Origin: Halosolutus amylolyticus | Lineage (GTDB): Archaea; Halobacteriota; Halobacteria; Halobacteriales; Natrialbaceae | NCBI RefSeq assembly: GCF_023566055.1 | Contig: NZ_JALIQP010000005.1 | Span: forward strand, 62,001-126,000 | Reading direction: 5' to 3' | DNA length: 64,000 bases | Shown here: piece by piece, positions 34,395-43,307 of the stretch | Layout of the letters: each line of letters opens with the position of its first letter | Numbering within the stretch: the first letter of the stretch is position 1 | Program-made: the position numbers and the translations under genes | The notes under the pieces: generated by a model | Seen by the model: only the letters and a program-made list of their open reading frames with translations | What the model was told of the DNA's origin: nothing | Databases searched by the model: none

Positions 34395-35348
34395 CGGCGA
34401 TTCCATCGCCGGCACCTCGACGTCGTCCAGCACGGCGTCGATGACCGCGCGCCGGGAGATCCCGTCGACGCTGGCCTCGGGCGTGAGGACGAGCCGGTGG
34501 GCGAGCGCGGGGGCGGCGATGCGCACGACGTCGTCCGGCACGACGTAGTCCCGGCCCTCGAGGACGGCTCGCGCCCGGCTCACCTCGAACAGCCGCTGGA
34601 CGCCGCGGGGCGAGACGCCGACGTCGACGCGGCCGTCGGTCCGCGTGGCGCGACAGACTGCGCCGATGTAGTCGCGCACCGGTCCCTCGACCGTGACGTC
34701 CTCGGGGACGCGCTGGAGGTCCCGAACCGTCTCGCGATCGACGACCGGGTCGACGGTCGGGTCCGGTCGATCGCGATCGGCCCGGCGATCGATCAGTTCG
34801 CGCGTCCCGTCGGCGTCGGGGTACCCGAGCGAGGTCTTGATCATGAAGCGATCGCGCTGGGCCTCGGGGAGTTCGAACGTGCCCTCCTGCTCGACGGGGT
34901 TCTGCGTCGCGATGACGAGGAACGGGTCCGGGAGGTCGTGAGTCTCGCCGTCGACCGTCACCTGCCCCTCCTCCATCGCCTCGAGCAACGCGGACTGCGT
35001 CTTGGGCGGCGCACGGTTGATCTCGTCGGCGAGGACGACGTTGGCGAACACGGGTCCGGGCGTGAAGTGGAACTCGCCGGTCTCCTCCTCGAACACGTAC
35101 GACCCGGTGACGTCGGAGGGCATGAGGTCCGGCGTGAACTGGATCCGGGAGAACTCCAGTCCGAGGGCGGTGGCGAGCGATCGGGCCGTCAGCGTCTTGC
35201 CCGTTCCGGGAACGTCCTCGAGAAGTATGTGACCCCGGGCGAGGATGCCGGCGGTGACCTCCTCCAGGACGGATCGATCGGCGACGACTGCGGAGAGGAC
35301 TTCGTCGACGACGGCCGTCGCCGTCGACGCGGTGTCTGCGACTGACAT
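34380..35348 (-). CDS. MoxR-type AAA+ ATPase (322 aa)
   Basis: Walker A DVPGTGKTL (Lys51), the MoxR-typical GRIQFTPDLMPSDVTG-like block (SRIQFTPDLMPSDVTGS), Walker B with ANVVLADEINRAPPKTQ, sensor 1 FLVIATQNPVEQEGTF, and the arginine-finger segment LPEAQRDRFM. The C-terminal lid has VSPRGVQRLFEVSRARAVLEGRDYV. MoxR ATPases remodel vWA/DUF58 partners. It is unusual in being convergent to its partners, sharing 15 bases with the end of the last gene. Confidence 0.95.
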   Translation of the reverse strand: MSVADTASTATAVVDEVLSAVVADRSVLEEVTAGILARGHILLEDVPGTGKTLTARSLATALGLEFSRIQFTPDLMPSDVTGSYVFEEETGEFHFTPGPVFANVVLADEINRAPPKTQSALLEAMEEGQVTVDGETHDLPDPFLVIATQNPVEQEGTFELPEAQRDRFMIKTSLGYPDADGTRELIDRRADRDRPDPTVDPVVDRETVRDLQRVPEDVTVEGPVRDYIGAVCRATRTDGRVDVGVSPRGVQRLFEVSRARAVLEGRDYVVPDDVVRIAAPALAHRLVLTPEASVDGISRRAVIDAVLDDVEVPAMESPSAEQ

Positions 35349-35476
35349 ATCGGGTACGCGGTCGCCGGAAACTTATAGTTCTCGTGAACCGACGCGTCGG
35401 ATCGATCGTCGGCGGGGCCGGCGAACCTCCCGATCGACCCCCGCGATCACCGATCGGGCCCGTCACGTGAGGGCCG

Positions 35477-36496
35477 TCAGATCGCGTCCGACTCGTCCCC
35501 GAGCCGATCGTAGTTGTCGTCGACGACGGTGACTGTCGCGATCAGCGCCCCGGCGATGACGGGCCCGAAGAACAGGCCCATGACGCCGAACGCGTAGATC
35601 CCGCCGAGCACGCCGAGCATGATGACGGCGGGGCTGATCTGGGCGTACCGGTCGACGACGATCGGCCGCAGGTAATCGTCGGAGATCCCGACGACGATAG
35701 TGCTGTAGACCCCGAGCGCCAGTGCGAGGAGCGGTTCGCCCATCAGGAAGAGGTAGATGACGGCGGGGATCCACACCAGCGGCGCACCGACCAGCGGGAT
35801 CAGCGAAAGGATCACCATGATGAACGTCCAGAACGCCGCGTTCGGAATCCCGGTGGCGAACAGCCCGAGTCCCGCGATGACGCCCTGGATGATCGCGATC
35901 AGGACGTGACCGGCGAGTACGGCCCACATGACCTCGCTCAGTTCGTCGTAGAGGTCGTTCTGGACGTCGTCGGGCAGCGGCGTCACCGACCTGATCCAGG
36001 CCATGAGGTTGTTCCCGTCTTTCAGCAGGTAGTACAGCAGAAAGAGCATGACGCCGAGGCCGACCAGGGCGTGGGTGAGTGCGCTGACCCACATCGTCGT
36101 CTGGTCGAGCAGGATCGACCCGATCTGCTCCGCCGATCCGGCCAGTTGTCCCGCCAGATCGACCTCTCGTCCGGTCTCTTCCGCGATCAGTCGCTCGAGT
36201 TCCGTCAGCTGGAGCGCTTCGGGCTCTATCCCCTGGAGGAGCCGGGCGACGTCGCCGGCGATCGCCGTCGCCACGACGACGAACGGGACGACGAAGCCGA
36301 CGAGCGCGAGGACGAGGAGCGCGAACGCGGCGATCGTCGGCGACACGTGGTTCTCGAGTCGCTCCTGGACGGGAAAGAGGACGAACGCGAGGAGGAGGGC
36401 GCCGAGGACGTACTGGAGGAACGGCAGGACCAGTTGCAAGGAGAGATACGCGAAGATGCCGACGAGTGCGAGGAGGTACCCCTTGCTGAGGTTCAC
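35477..36496 (-). CDS. AI-2E family transporter / PerM-like permease (339 aa)
   Basis: Eight predicted helices with the family's long amphipathic loop after helix 3 (DVARLLQGIEPEALQLTELERLI). Conserved C-terminal blocks are recognisable: LIPLVGAPLVWIPAVIYLFL, DYLRPIVVDRYAQISPAVIMLGVLGG and GLFFGPVIAGAL. GTG start at 36496 with a TATA box about 26-30 bases upstream; the promoter is tandemly duplicated. Substrates of archaeal members are unknown; some act as Na+/H+ antiporters. Confidence 0.9.
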   Translation of the reverse strand: MNLSKGYLLALVGIFAYLSLQLVLPFLQYVLGALLLAFVLFPVQERLENHVSPTIAAFALLVLALVGFVVPFVVVATAIAGDVARLLQGIEPEALQLTELERLIAEETGREVDLAGQLAGSAEQIGSILLDQTTMWVSALTHALVGLGVMLFLLYYLLKDGNNLMAWIRSVTPLPDDVQNDLYDELSEVMWAVLAGHVLIAIIQGVIAGLGLFATGIPNAAFWTFIMVILSLIPLVGAPLVWIPAVIYLFLMGEPLLALALGVYSTIVVGISDDYLRPIVVDRYAQISPAVIMLGVLGGIYAFGVMGLFFGPVIAGALIATVTVVDDNYDRLGDESDAI

Positions 36497-36510
36497 ACGG
36501 GGAATAACGA

Positions 36511-36577
36511 CGGTCAGCCGGATAAAATCGACCCAGACGTGTGACGGTCAGCCCGATACAACCGACCCAGACGTGTT
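36511..36577 (-). repeat. Tandem duplication of the AI-2E gene promoter
   Basis: Two copies of a 33-34 base unit (36511-36544 and 36545-36577) share CGGTCAGCC, GATA, A, and CGACCCAGACGTGT with only a few changes. On the minus strand the proximal copy provides GATTTTATCC as a TATA box about 26-30 bases before the GTG; the distal copy reads GTTGTATCG at the same relative place. Confidence 0.75.
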
Positions 36578-36645
36578 CCCAGTCAAGACTGTCGTAGGGA
36601 GTCGCCACACGTCTTCAAGGGTTTGCCTGGCGAATTCACGACCGA

Positions 36646-37374
36646 ATGTCGACCCAGCTCGATCCCCTCTCGCTCTCGGCCGATCTCCTGTACACGGTCA
36701 AGACGGAGGGCGACACCGACTGGTTGCGATCGCGGCTCGCGTCGCTCGATCGATCGCAGCTCGGGCGAGCCCTCTCGACGCGGGAGCGCAAACTCTCCTT
36801 CTGGCTCAACTGTTACAACGCCTACACCCATCTCCTGCTGGAGGAGGACGACGACCGGGCGTTGCTCGAGGGCGGCCTCCTCGATCGCTGGCGGTTCGTC
36901 GCCCGCGATCGGATCCCGGTCGGCGGCGCCTGGCTCAGCCTCAACGACATCGAGCACGGGATGCTCCGCAGTTCGAAGCACCCCTGGGGATTCGGCTACG
37001 CCCCCCGGCTGTTTCCCTCGGCGTTCGAACGCCGGTTCCGACTCGCGGAGTGTGACCCGCGGGTCCACTTCGCGTTACCCCGGAGCGCCGAGCACTGTCC
37101 GCCGATCACCGTCTACTCCCCCGCCGACGTCGACGAGGATCTGGACATCGCGATCGAGTGGTACCTGGAGGAGAACGTCCACTACGACTCCGACCGGCGC
37201 GTCGCGACGATCCCCCGGCTCTTTCGGCGCTACCGCGGCGATTTCGGCGGCAGACGCGGCGTAATCCGGTTCCTGCGGGAGTACAACGCGATCCCGGACG
37301 ACGCGACGCCGTCGCTCGACTACGAACGCGGCGGCCGGACCTCGCCGATCGACGCCGAGGTGCTCCGACACTGA
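36646..37374 (+). CDS. DUF547 domain protein (242 aa)
   Basis: The DUF547 hallmark is clear: RKLSFWLNCYNAYTHLLL, later SLNDIEHGMLR, RVHFALPRSAEHCPPI (the usual 'HFALNCGA-S-CPP' block with Cys changed in context), and EWYLEENVHYD. The family is widespread and its members are suggested cysteine-peptidase-fold proteins; here the Cys before P-P remains. No partner gene. ATG at 36646. Confidence 0.88.
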   Translation: MSTQLDPLSLSADLLYTVKTEGDTDWLRSRLASLDRSQLGRALSTRERKLSFWLNCYNAYTHLLLEEDDDRALLEGGLLDRWRFVARDRIPVGGAWLSLNDIEHGMLRSSKHPWGFGYAPRLFPSAFERRFRLAECDPRVHFALPRSAEHCPPITVYSPADVDEDLDIAIEWYLEENVHYDSDRRVATIPRLFRRYRGDFGGRRGVIRFLREYNAIPDDATPSLDYERGGRTSPIDAEVLRH

Positions 37375-37458
37375 TCGTCGGTTCGGCCGTCGACCGCCTC
37401 GCCTGGCGAGCGCGGGCGACGGCTCGCGGTCCGCGATCGGCCCCGCGACGCGCGGTCG

Positions 37459-37980
37459 CTACGACTCCGTCTCCTCAATCGTCGCGGTCGGTACTGCCCG
37501 CATGACGCCCCTGACGGCGCGTTTCGCGTTCGATCGCGAGGTGTACCCCTCGCCGCTGTCGGCGAGGATGTTGCCGTTCCAGTGGACCAGCCGCCAGCGC
37601 CACTCGTCGGCCCGGTCCTGGTACACCTCGAAGCGACTGGTTCGGTCGGTCCCGGACGACTGCCCCTCGATCGGCTCCCCGGGCTCGTCGGTCGGGTCGT
37701 CCGCCGCGACGGTCTCGACGCGGACGCTCGACCCGTCGGGATCGTCCCACTCGAGTCCGAGTTCGAGCGCGGCCGTGGCGGGGTCGGCGTCGTCGTCCCG
37801 ATCGGCCCTGAGGTCGGCGACCAGCCGGTCGGGAACGTCCACGTCGAGCCGTCGCTCCGCCGTGTGCAACTGGAGCGTGTGCCCGCCCTCGAGGGCGGCC
37901 GCCATCTCGTCGACGACGACGGCCAGTTCCTCGCGATCGTACGCCTGCTCGAGTTCGAACTCCGGATCCGGCTCCGACAT
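37459..37980 (-). CDS. Amphi-Trp domain plus DUF1508 (YegP-like) protein (173 aa)
   Basis: Start at ATG 37980 (MSEPDPEFELEQ). Residues 13-85 form an amphi-Trp domain (YDREELAVVVDEMAAALEGG...LELGLEWDD). Residues 120-165 form one YegP/DUF1508 unit (SRFEVYQDRADEWRWRLVHWNGNILADSGEGYTSR in part). This two-domain architecture matches haloarchaeal HVO_2922-like proteins. The role is unknown; DUF1508 proteins are small dimers. The open frame extends further upstream but that part lacks the domains. Confidence 0.85.
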   Translation of the reverse strand: MSEPDPEFELEQAYDREELAVVVDEMAAALEGGHTLQLHTAERRLDVDVPDRLVADLRADRDDDADPATAALELGLEWDDPDGSSVRVETVAADDPTDEPGEPIEGQSSGTDRTSRFEVYQDRADEWRWRLVHWNGNILADSGEGYTSRSNAKRAVRGVMRAVPTATIEETES

Positions 37981-38155
37981 GGTCCCGTCTACGTGACGGG
38001 ACAGGTTAGGATTGTGGTCGATCGGCCCCAGCCGCAGTCGGACGCGACCCGGGCTGGCCGACTCACGGACGTCCGAGCGCGCGTCCCGCGAGTTCGTGTC
38101 AGCGGTACCGAGTGCTGTCGGAGCGTTTTTGACGCCCCGCTGTGATCCACTGGCC

Positions 38156-38992
38156 GTGACTTCCCGCGAGCGGCGTGACGATCGGCGAGTCGTGTTCGAA
38201 CGAGACGAGTACGCGTGTCGCAACTGCGGTGCGATCGGCGGCGACGACGAACCGACGACCGTCCGGACGTATCCGGTCGGCGACGTGTCACTCGAGGGGA
38301 CGGCCCACGAGAGTTCGCTCGTGACGGTCTGCGAACGGTGTTTCACGGCACTACAGGAGTCGGACGCGCTGTCGAACCTGTCTGTCGATCGGGACGAACT
38401 GTTCCGACTCGTCCGCGAGACGACCCGTACGCAGGGGGCGACTATCTCCGACGTGGCCTCGTTCGCGTCGCTCGTGACGTCGTTGCCGACCGCCCTCGCC
38501 GAGACCGAACCGGGCGACGAATCCCGCGACTACGCCGCCGAGTACGTCGAAACCCGCCGTGACGTCCTGCTGGCGATCGACGTCGTCGATACCCGACTCG
38601 ATCGGCTCGGGGCGGTCGAGACGACCGATCTGGGGCCCGAGGTGGCGACGCCGCTCGAGACGGTGACGGAGACGGCGACGACCCTCCAGTCGGACCTCCG
38701 CGAGGTCGTCGAACTCGGCGAGACGGTCGTCACAGGACTCGATCGGTGCCACGGCTGTTTCGAGCCGCTCGAAGGGGCCGCTGCGAGCGAAAGCGGGTCC
38801 GGAACCCGCGCGTGCGGGACCTGCGCCCTCGAGCCGCGATCGACCGACGACTGGCGTCGATCGGCGGGCGACGGCGTGGCGTTCGAACGGCTCTTCTCGA
38901 CGATCAACGATCGGCTCCGGGGCACCTCCACGACGACCGAGGCGCTGACCGATCGGACGATGGCACTCGCGGAGACCCTCCTCGAGGAGTGA
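38156..38992 (+). CDS. HNH-like zinc-finger protein with helical C-terminus (278 aa)
   Basis: GTG start at 38156 (then TSRERRDDRRVVFERDEY). The N-terminal 60 residues look like an HNH endonuclease finger: CRNCGAIGG..., then VCERCF, but the HNH histidines are not clear (TYPVGDVSLEGTAHESS). The middle is a helical coiled region and the C-terminus has a second Cys cluster (CHGCFEPLEG...CGTCALEP). A haloarchaeal family annotated as HNH-like. Nuclease activity is doubtful. Confidence 0.7.
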   Translation: MTSRERRDDRRVVFERDEYACRNCGAIGGDDEPTTVRTYPVGDVSLEGTAHESSLVTVCERCFTALQESDALSNLSVDRDELFRLVRETTRTQGATISDVASFASLVTSLPTALAETEPGDESRDYAAEYVETRRDVLLAIDVVDTRLDRLGAVETTDLGPEVATPLETVTETATTLQSDLREVVELGETVVTGLDRCHGCFEPLEGAAASESGSGTRACGTCALEPRSTDDWRRSAGDGVAFERLFSTINDRLRGTSTTTEALTDRTMALAETLLEE

Positions 38993-39020
38993 GAGAACGG
39001 GATCGTTGCGACGGGAACCG

Positions 39021-39749
39021 TTACAGTTCCGTCGCGGCCGCGAGCGAGATGTCGATCGCGCGCCCGACGTTGTTCTTCGCCTTCTCGGGGAGTTCGTCGT
39101 CCTCGGTGTCGGTCCCCTTCTGGGTGCCCTCGACGAGGTTTCCGTCGACGGTACAGATCGCCCCTGCCCTGAGTCCCCGCCGGCGAGCCAGCGAGAAGAC
39201 GGCGGCGGCCTCCATCTCGACCGAGAGCAGTCCGGCCTCCTCCCAGTCCGCGACGTATTCGTCGGTCTCGGCGTAGTAGGCGTCGTCGGAGGCGATCGGG
39301 CCGACGTGTACGTCTTCACTATTCGCTTCCGCCGAATCGACCAGCGCCGATAGCACGTCGTAGTCCGGCACGGCGGGGTACTCGACTGCTTCGTAGCGCT
39401 TCGAGGTCCCCTCGTTCTTCGCGGCGCCGGTCGCGACGATCATGTCGCCGATCTCGATCCCCGACTGGAGGGCCCCGGTCGTCCCGACGCGGATGACCGT
39501 CTCGACGCCGACGTTCGCCAGTTCCTCGATCGCGATCGCGGCCGACGGACAGCCGATTCCCGTCGAACAGATCGTCAGCGCTCGCCCCTCGTAGGTGGCG
39601 TTGACGACCTTGTACTCGCGGTTCTGGGCGATCGTTTCGGCCTCGTCACAGTGTCCGGCGATCCGATCGACGCGTCCGGGATCCCCCGGAATGAGGGCGA
39701 TGTCTGCGACGTCCCCGTCGTCGACCAGCAGGTGTGGTTGCGTTGCCAT
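39021..39749 (-). CDS. udp: Nucleoside phosphorylase, uridine phosphorylase family (242 aa)
   Basis: Cleaves a ribonucleoside with phosphate to base and ribose 1-phosphate. Seen: the phosphate loop IPGDPGRVDRIA, the GIGCPSAAIAIEEL motif, VIRVGTTGALQ, and the ribose-binding SVEMEAAAVFSLA. Haloarchaeal relatives include guanosine and uridine phosphorylases feeding the pentose bisphosphate pathway. The PfkB kinase and R15P isomerase nearby on the same strand support that role. Base specificity cannot be fixed by eye. Confidence 0.92.
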   Translation of the reverse strand: MATQPHLLVDDGDVADIALIPGDPGRVDRIAGHCDEAETIAQNREYKVVNATYEGRALTICSTGIGCPSAAIAIEELANVGVETVIRVGTTGALQSGIEIGDMIVATGAAKNEGTSKRYEAVEYPAVPDYDVLSALVDSAEANSEDVHVGPIASDDAYYAETDEYVADWEEAGLLSVEMEAAAVFSLARRRGLRAGAICTVDGNLVEGTQKGTDTEDDELPEKAKNNVGRAIDISLAAATEL

Positions 39750-39884
39750 ACCCCCGCGTTCCGGCGGCGACGAGAAAAAAGGTTCTACTGCCGGACACCG
39801 ATCGGCGACGTCGATCCGCGACTCGCGATCGGGCCGTCACTGATCTGCGATCCATCCCGCCCCGTAGTTCCCCCGGTCCCGCCG

Positions 39885-40187
39885 TCAGTTCGTCGGTCGC
39901 ACCTCCACCCGATCGGGTGTGATCGTCATCGTCAGGTCGTCGGCGTCGATTTCGACGGATCCGGTCGATCGGGCGCTCCCGTTGCAGGTGTCGGCGAAGA
40001 GGGCGTCGAGCGCTTCCGGATCGACGTAGTCGTAGAGTCGCGTGCTGGCGGCCGTGACGTCTTCGTCGTGATAGCGTGCCAGCGCCGTCGCGGCGGCGAT
40101 ACTCGGCGGTTCGTCTGGACTCGGCTCGTAGCGGATGCGGCGACCGAACGCGCACCCGTGGGACGTGCTTCTCCTTCGTTCCGTCAT
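39885..40187 (-). CDS. HalOD1 output domain protein (100 aa)
   Basis: Residues 25-97 match the HalOD1 pattern (PPSIAAATALARYHDEDVTAASTRLYDYVDPEALDALF...VEIDADDLTMTITPDRVEV). HalOD1 domains are haloarchaeal, often fused to or next to bacterio-opsin-activator-like regulators, and are thought to pass on signals. It stands between two metabolic genes on the same strand, so it may regulate them, but there is no direct evidence. Confidence 0.85.
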   Translation of the reverse strand: MTERRRSTSHGCAFGRRIRYEPSPDEPPSIAAATALARYHDEDVTAASTRLYDYVDPEALDALFADTCNGSARSTGSVEIDADDLTMTITPDRVEVRPTN

Positions 40188-40323
40188 GTCTCTCTGTCAC
40201 GTCTCCGTGACGTTCTACTCGAGTGAGCAACGGCGCAGCTGATATAAGTGTCGTCAGACAGCAACCCCTGAGAACCGCCAGGAGGCGACGGAATCTCCTA
40301 TTCCGATTTCGGTACCCGTCCCT

Positions 40324-41226
40324 TCAAAACCGATCGGCCAGGAACGCCTCGACGTCCGATCGCGTCGGGGCGCTGCGAGCCCCCTCCTGCGCCGCGGTGA
40401 GCGCCCCGCAGGCGTTCCCGAACTCGAGCGCTCGCTCGACGTCGGCGCCGGCGAGGTCCTGCCCGCCGTCGCCCAGTACGGTTGCGATGAATCCCGCGGC
40501 GAACGCGTCACCCGCCCCGGTCGTGTCCCGGGGATCGACGTCGAACCCCGGATGGGCGTACGAGCCGTTCGGCGTGTGCACCGCCGCACCGTCGCCGCCG
40601 TACTTGACGACGACGATCCGATCGCTGAAGTCCGACTCGACGTACTCGCCCTCGAGCACCGCCTCGGCCTCGCGATCGTTCGCGAAGACGACGTCGGCCG
40701 CCGCCAGCGCCTCGCCGTAGTTGCGGTCGCCGAGTCGTCGGCCGGGATCGAAACTGACGGTGACCCTGGCCTCGCTGGCGATCCGGGCGATCGCGGCGGC
40801 GGTGTCCGGCCGCTGCCCGGTGAGGTGGACGAGGTCGACCGATCGGATGCGCTCCCGATCGAGATCCGCGGGGCCGACCGCCTCGTTGACGCCGTCGTTT
40901 CCCAGCACGGCGACCTCGCCGTCGTCGTCGACCAGCAGGTACTTGACGGCCGTCGAGGCGTCCTCGACGATCCGGACGCCGTCGAGCGAGACGCCCGCGT
41001 CCTCGAGTTCGCGTCGCGCCAGCAGGCCGTTGTCGTCGTCGCCGACGCTCCCGATCAGCCCGGCCTCGACGCCGAGTCCCGCGAGGGCGGCCGCGACGTT
41101 CGCGGCGCTACCGCCGCCGGACTGGTGCTGTGAGCGGATCGCCGATTCGCCGTCGGCGACCGGGAGTCGATCGACGCGCAGCGTCACGTCCCAGTTGACG
41201 TGACCCGCAGTGAGCACGGAGAGCAT
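40324..41226 (-). CDS. PfkB family sugar kinase, probable ribose-1-phosphate kinase (300 aa)
   Basis: Ribokinase fold: GGGSAANVAAALAGLG near 37-52, SFDPGRR, and the anion-hole/catalytic motif DTTGAGDAFAAGF with base Asp240. In haloarchaea a PfkB kinase of this context phosphorylates ribose 1-phosphate to ribose 1,5-bisphosphate in the non-carboxylating pentose bisphosphate pathway. The phosphorylase (39.0-39.7 kb) and R15P isomerase (42.2-43.2 kb) on the same strand favour that over ribokinase. The start codon is ATG 41226. Confidence 0.85.
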   Translation of the reverse strand: MLSVLTAGHVNWDVTLRVDRLPVADGESAIRSQHQSGGGSAANVAAALAGLGVEAGLIGSVGDDDNGLLARRELEDAGVSLDGVRIVEDASTAVKYLLVDDDGEVAVLGNDGVNEAVGPADLDRERIRSVDLVHLTGQRPDTAAAIARIASEARVTVSFDPGRRLGDRNYGEALAAADVVFANDREAEAVLEGEYVESDFSDRIVVVKYGGDGAAVHTPNGSYAHPGFDVDPRDTTGAGDAFAAGFIATVLGDGGQDLAGADVERALEFGNACGALTAAQEGARSAPTRSDVEAFLADRF

Positions 41227-41262
41227 AATAATATCGGGACGTCGACCTCCGGCGGGAAAAGT

Positions 41263-42084
41263 CTAGCCGAGCGTAAACAGCAGGAGGTTGTGGACGCCCG
41301 GTCCGAGCCCCACCGCGGCGATCAGTCCGAGGATCGTCCGTCCCTGCCGGGGCGTTTCCTGGACGTACTCCTTGAACAGGCCGAGGATCAGGAGCGAGAG
41401 CACCACTTTCACGAGGACGAACAGCCAGCCGCTACCGATGTACGCGGCCGTCGGGAGGCTCCCGCCGGCCTCGAGAAGCAGTCGGGACAGCGGGACGGTC
41501 TCTGCGGTGCCGAGCACGTCGTAGCCGATCGCGGTCGAGACGCCGTCCAGGGTGTGGCTGAAGACGACGAGCGCCCCGGTGATGCTCGTGACGGCGGCGA
41601 CCTCGGTGAACCAGAGGCTGAGCGCGAGCCACGCGATCGCCGTCACGATGCCGGTGACGACGACCGCGATGACCGGCCAGAACGGATCGAGCACCCCCTC
41701 GCCCCACCGACTGACGACGGCGAACGTCGCGAACGCGACGAAAAACGCCGTCCCGGTGACGCCGACGAACCGGGCGATCGATCGCTGGAGGCCGGCCGCG
41801 TAGAGGAACGACCCGAGCAGCCAGATCCCGCCCGCGAGGGTCGCCGTCACGAGGTAGACGCTCGGCGTAGTGAACAGGACCGCGATCCCGTCCGGGTACG
41901 CATCGATCTGGTAGAGGACGTGGAGCGTCGACCCGAACATCATCCACGGCGCGAACGCGAGCACCGTCAGGTCGGTCACCGGTGGATCGACGGTCCACAG
42001 CAGCGTGACGACACCCCCCAGTACGACGAGAAGCGGCACGAGAAAATACCACGGCGGGAGCGCGAATCCCTCGGGCAATACCAT
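41263..42084 (-). CDS. DUF63 family membrane protein (273 aa)
   Basis: Eight predicted helices with the archaeal DUF63 pattern: MVLPEGFALPPWYFLVPLL start, APWMMFGSTLHVLYQ, GALVVFSHTLDGVSTAIGYD and GLGPGVHNLLLFTLG. Conserved His residues in helices hint at heme or metal binding; the function is unknown. It is 36 bases upstream of the kinase gene and 100 bases downstream of the R15P isomerase gene, possibly one operon. Confidence 0.88.
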   Translation of the reverse strand: MVLPEGFALPPWYFLVPLLVVLGGVVTLLWTVDPPVTDLTVLAFAPWMMFGSTLHVLYQIDAYPDGIAVLFTTPSVYLVTATLAGGIWLLGSFLYAAGLQRSIARFVGVTGTAFFVAFATFAVVSRWGEGVLDPFWPVIAVVVTGIVTAIAWLALSLWFTEVAAVTSITGALVVFSHTLDGVSTAIGYDVLGTAETVPLSRLLLEAGGSLPTAAYIGSGWLFVLVKVVLSLLILGLFKEYVQETPRQGRTILGLIAAVGLGPGVHNLLLFTLG

Positions 42085-42184
42085 ATCCCATACGACCTCA
42101 GACCAGTAACTAACACGTTTCGATTATCACCGACTCGGTGATACGACGCGGCCAATCGTCCGGAGCGATCGGTATCTGTCGGGG

Positions 42185-43165
42185 CTACGGCTCCCACGGC
42201 TCGCCGGTCGTCTCGCCGAACAGGTCCCGCATCAGCGTCACGATACTTTCGGGCGGGAACTGCCCCCGCTCGGTGACGATCGCGTCGACGTACCGCGGCG
42301 GCGTGACGTCGAAGGCGGGGTTCTCGACGACCAGTCCCTCGTCGTCCGATCGCTCGCCGGTGACGTCCGCGCGCTCCGCGTCCGGGAGCACCTCCGACTC
42401 GTCGCGCATCTCGATCGCGACGGTGTGGCCGGTCATCGTGTCGGGGTGGAGTTTGATCGTCTGGGCGGCGACCATCACCGGGACGCCGCGTTCGCGGGCG
42501 TTGACGGCCAGGCCGCTGGTCCCGATCTTGTTGATGACGCCGCCGTCGGCGGCGATGCTGTCGGCCCCGACGAGGACGTGATCCGCGTCGTCCAGGTACC
42601 GACGCGCCGCGTTGTCGACGATCAGCGTCACCGGCACGCCCCACTCCCGGAGCTGGCGGGCCGTGATGTGGCCCTGCTTTCGCGGTCGGGTCTCTTTGAC
42701 GATCGCCTCGACGTGTTTGCCGGCGTCGAGCGCGGCCTCGATACACGAGAGCGCGTCCGTCGAGTGACAGTGGGTCATCACCACGTCGCCGTCCCGGAGC
42801 CGGTTGGCCCCGACCTTCCCCAGCTGGTCCTGGGCCTGCTCGAGTTCGGTCCTGAACTCCTCGGCACGGGCGATCGTCGAGGCCCGGAGTTCGGAGACGG
42901 TGTCACCCGCCATCCCGCGGAGGACGTACCGGAGGGCGTTCGGGAGGCTGACGGCGGTCGGGCGGGTCTCGTAGAGTACCTTCGCGGCGGCCCGCAACTC
43001 ATCCCGGAAGGCCGCCGGATCGGCGGCGTCGGTCCGATCGGCCTGCGTGGCGAGCGCGTCGGCCGCCGCGTCGGCGATCGTCGCCGCGCCGCGGATCTCC
43101 ATCGTCGCGATGTCCTCGGCCGTCTCGGCGACGACGGGATCGACGGCTGGCTGGTCCTCGTCCAT
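42185..43165 (-). CDS. Ribose 1,5-bisphosphate isomerase, eIF2B-like (326 aa)
   Basis: Converts ribose 1,5-bisphosphate to ribulose 1,5-bisphosphate. eIF2B/MtnA fold with EIRGAATIADAAADAL at the start, MTHCHSTDALSCIEAAL with the catalytic Cys, VKETRPRKQGHITA, the catalytic Asp in HVLVGADSIAADGGVINKIGTSGLA, and FDVTPPRYVDAIVTERG. The ATG at 43165 (MDEDQPAVDP) is chosen; 11 upstream codons are less likely. The genome need not have RuBisCO: haloarchaea can dephosphorylate the product to ribulose 5-phosphate. Confidence 0.92.
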   Translation of the reverse strand: MDEDQPAVDPVVAETAEDIATMEIRGAATIADAAADALATQADRTDAADPAAFRDELRAAAKVLYETRPTAVSLPNALRYVLRGMAGDTVSELRASTIARAEEFRTELEQAQDQLGKVGANRLRDGDVVMTHCHSTDALSCIEAALDAGKHVEAIVKETRPRKQGHITARQLREWGVPVTLIVDNAARRYLDDADHVLVGADSIAADGGVINKIGTSGLAVNARERGVPVMVAAQTIKLHPDTMTGHTVAIEMRDESEVLPDAERADVTGERSDDEGLVVENPAFDVTPPRYVDAIVTERGQFPPESIVTLMRDLFGETTGEPWEP

Positions 43166-43307
43166 GCGAGCCAGTAGCAGGTCGCGATCAATAAGCATCC
43201 GGGCGGCGATCCGCAGGGCTCGTCGATTCGACGGGGAACGCTCGGAATCCGACTCCGGGCGGTGAACGACCGATCGGATTTTTGAGGGCGGGACGAGTCC
43301 ACCCCGT

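Noticed and set aside
33604-35466. Minus-strand open frame of 620 codons covering moxR and the DUF7519-like gene.
   Set aside because: It is dominated by Arg/Pro/Gly and is another frame of moxR, whose motifs are all in the 34380-35348 frame.
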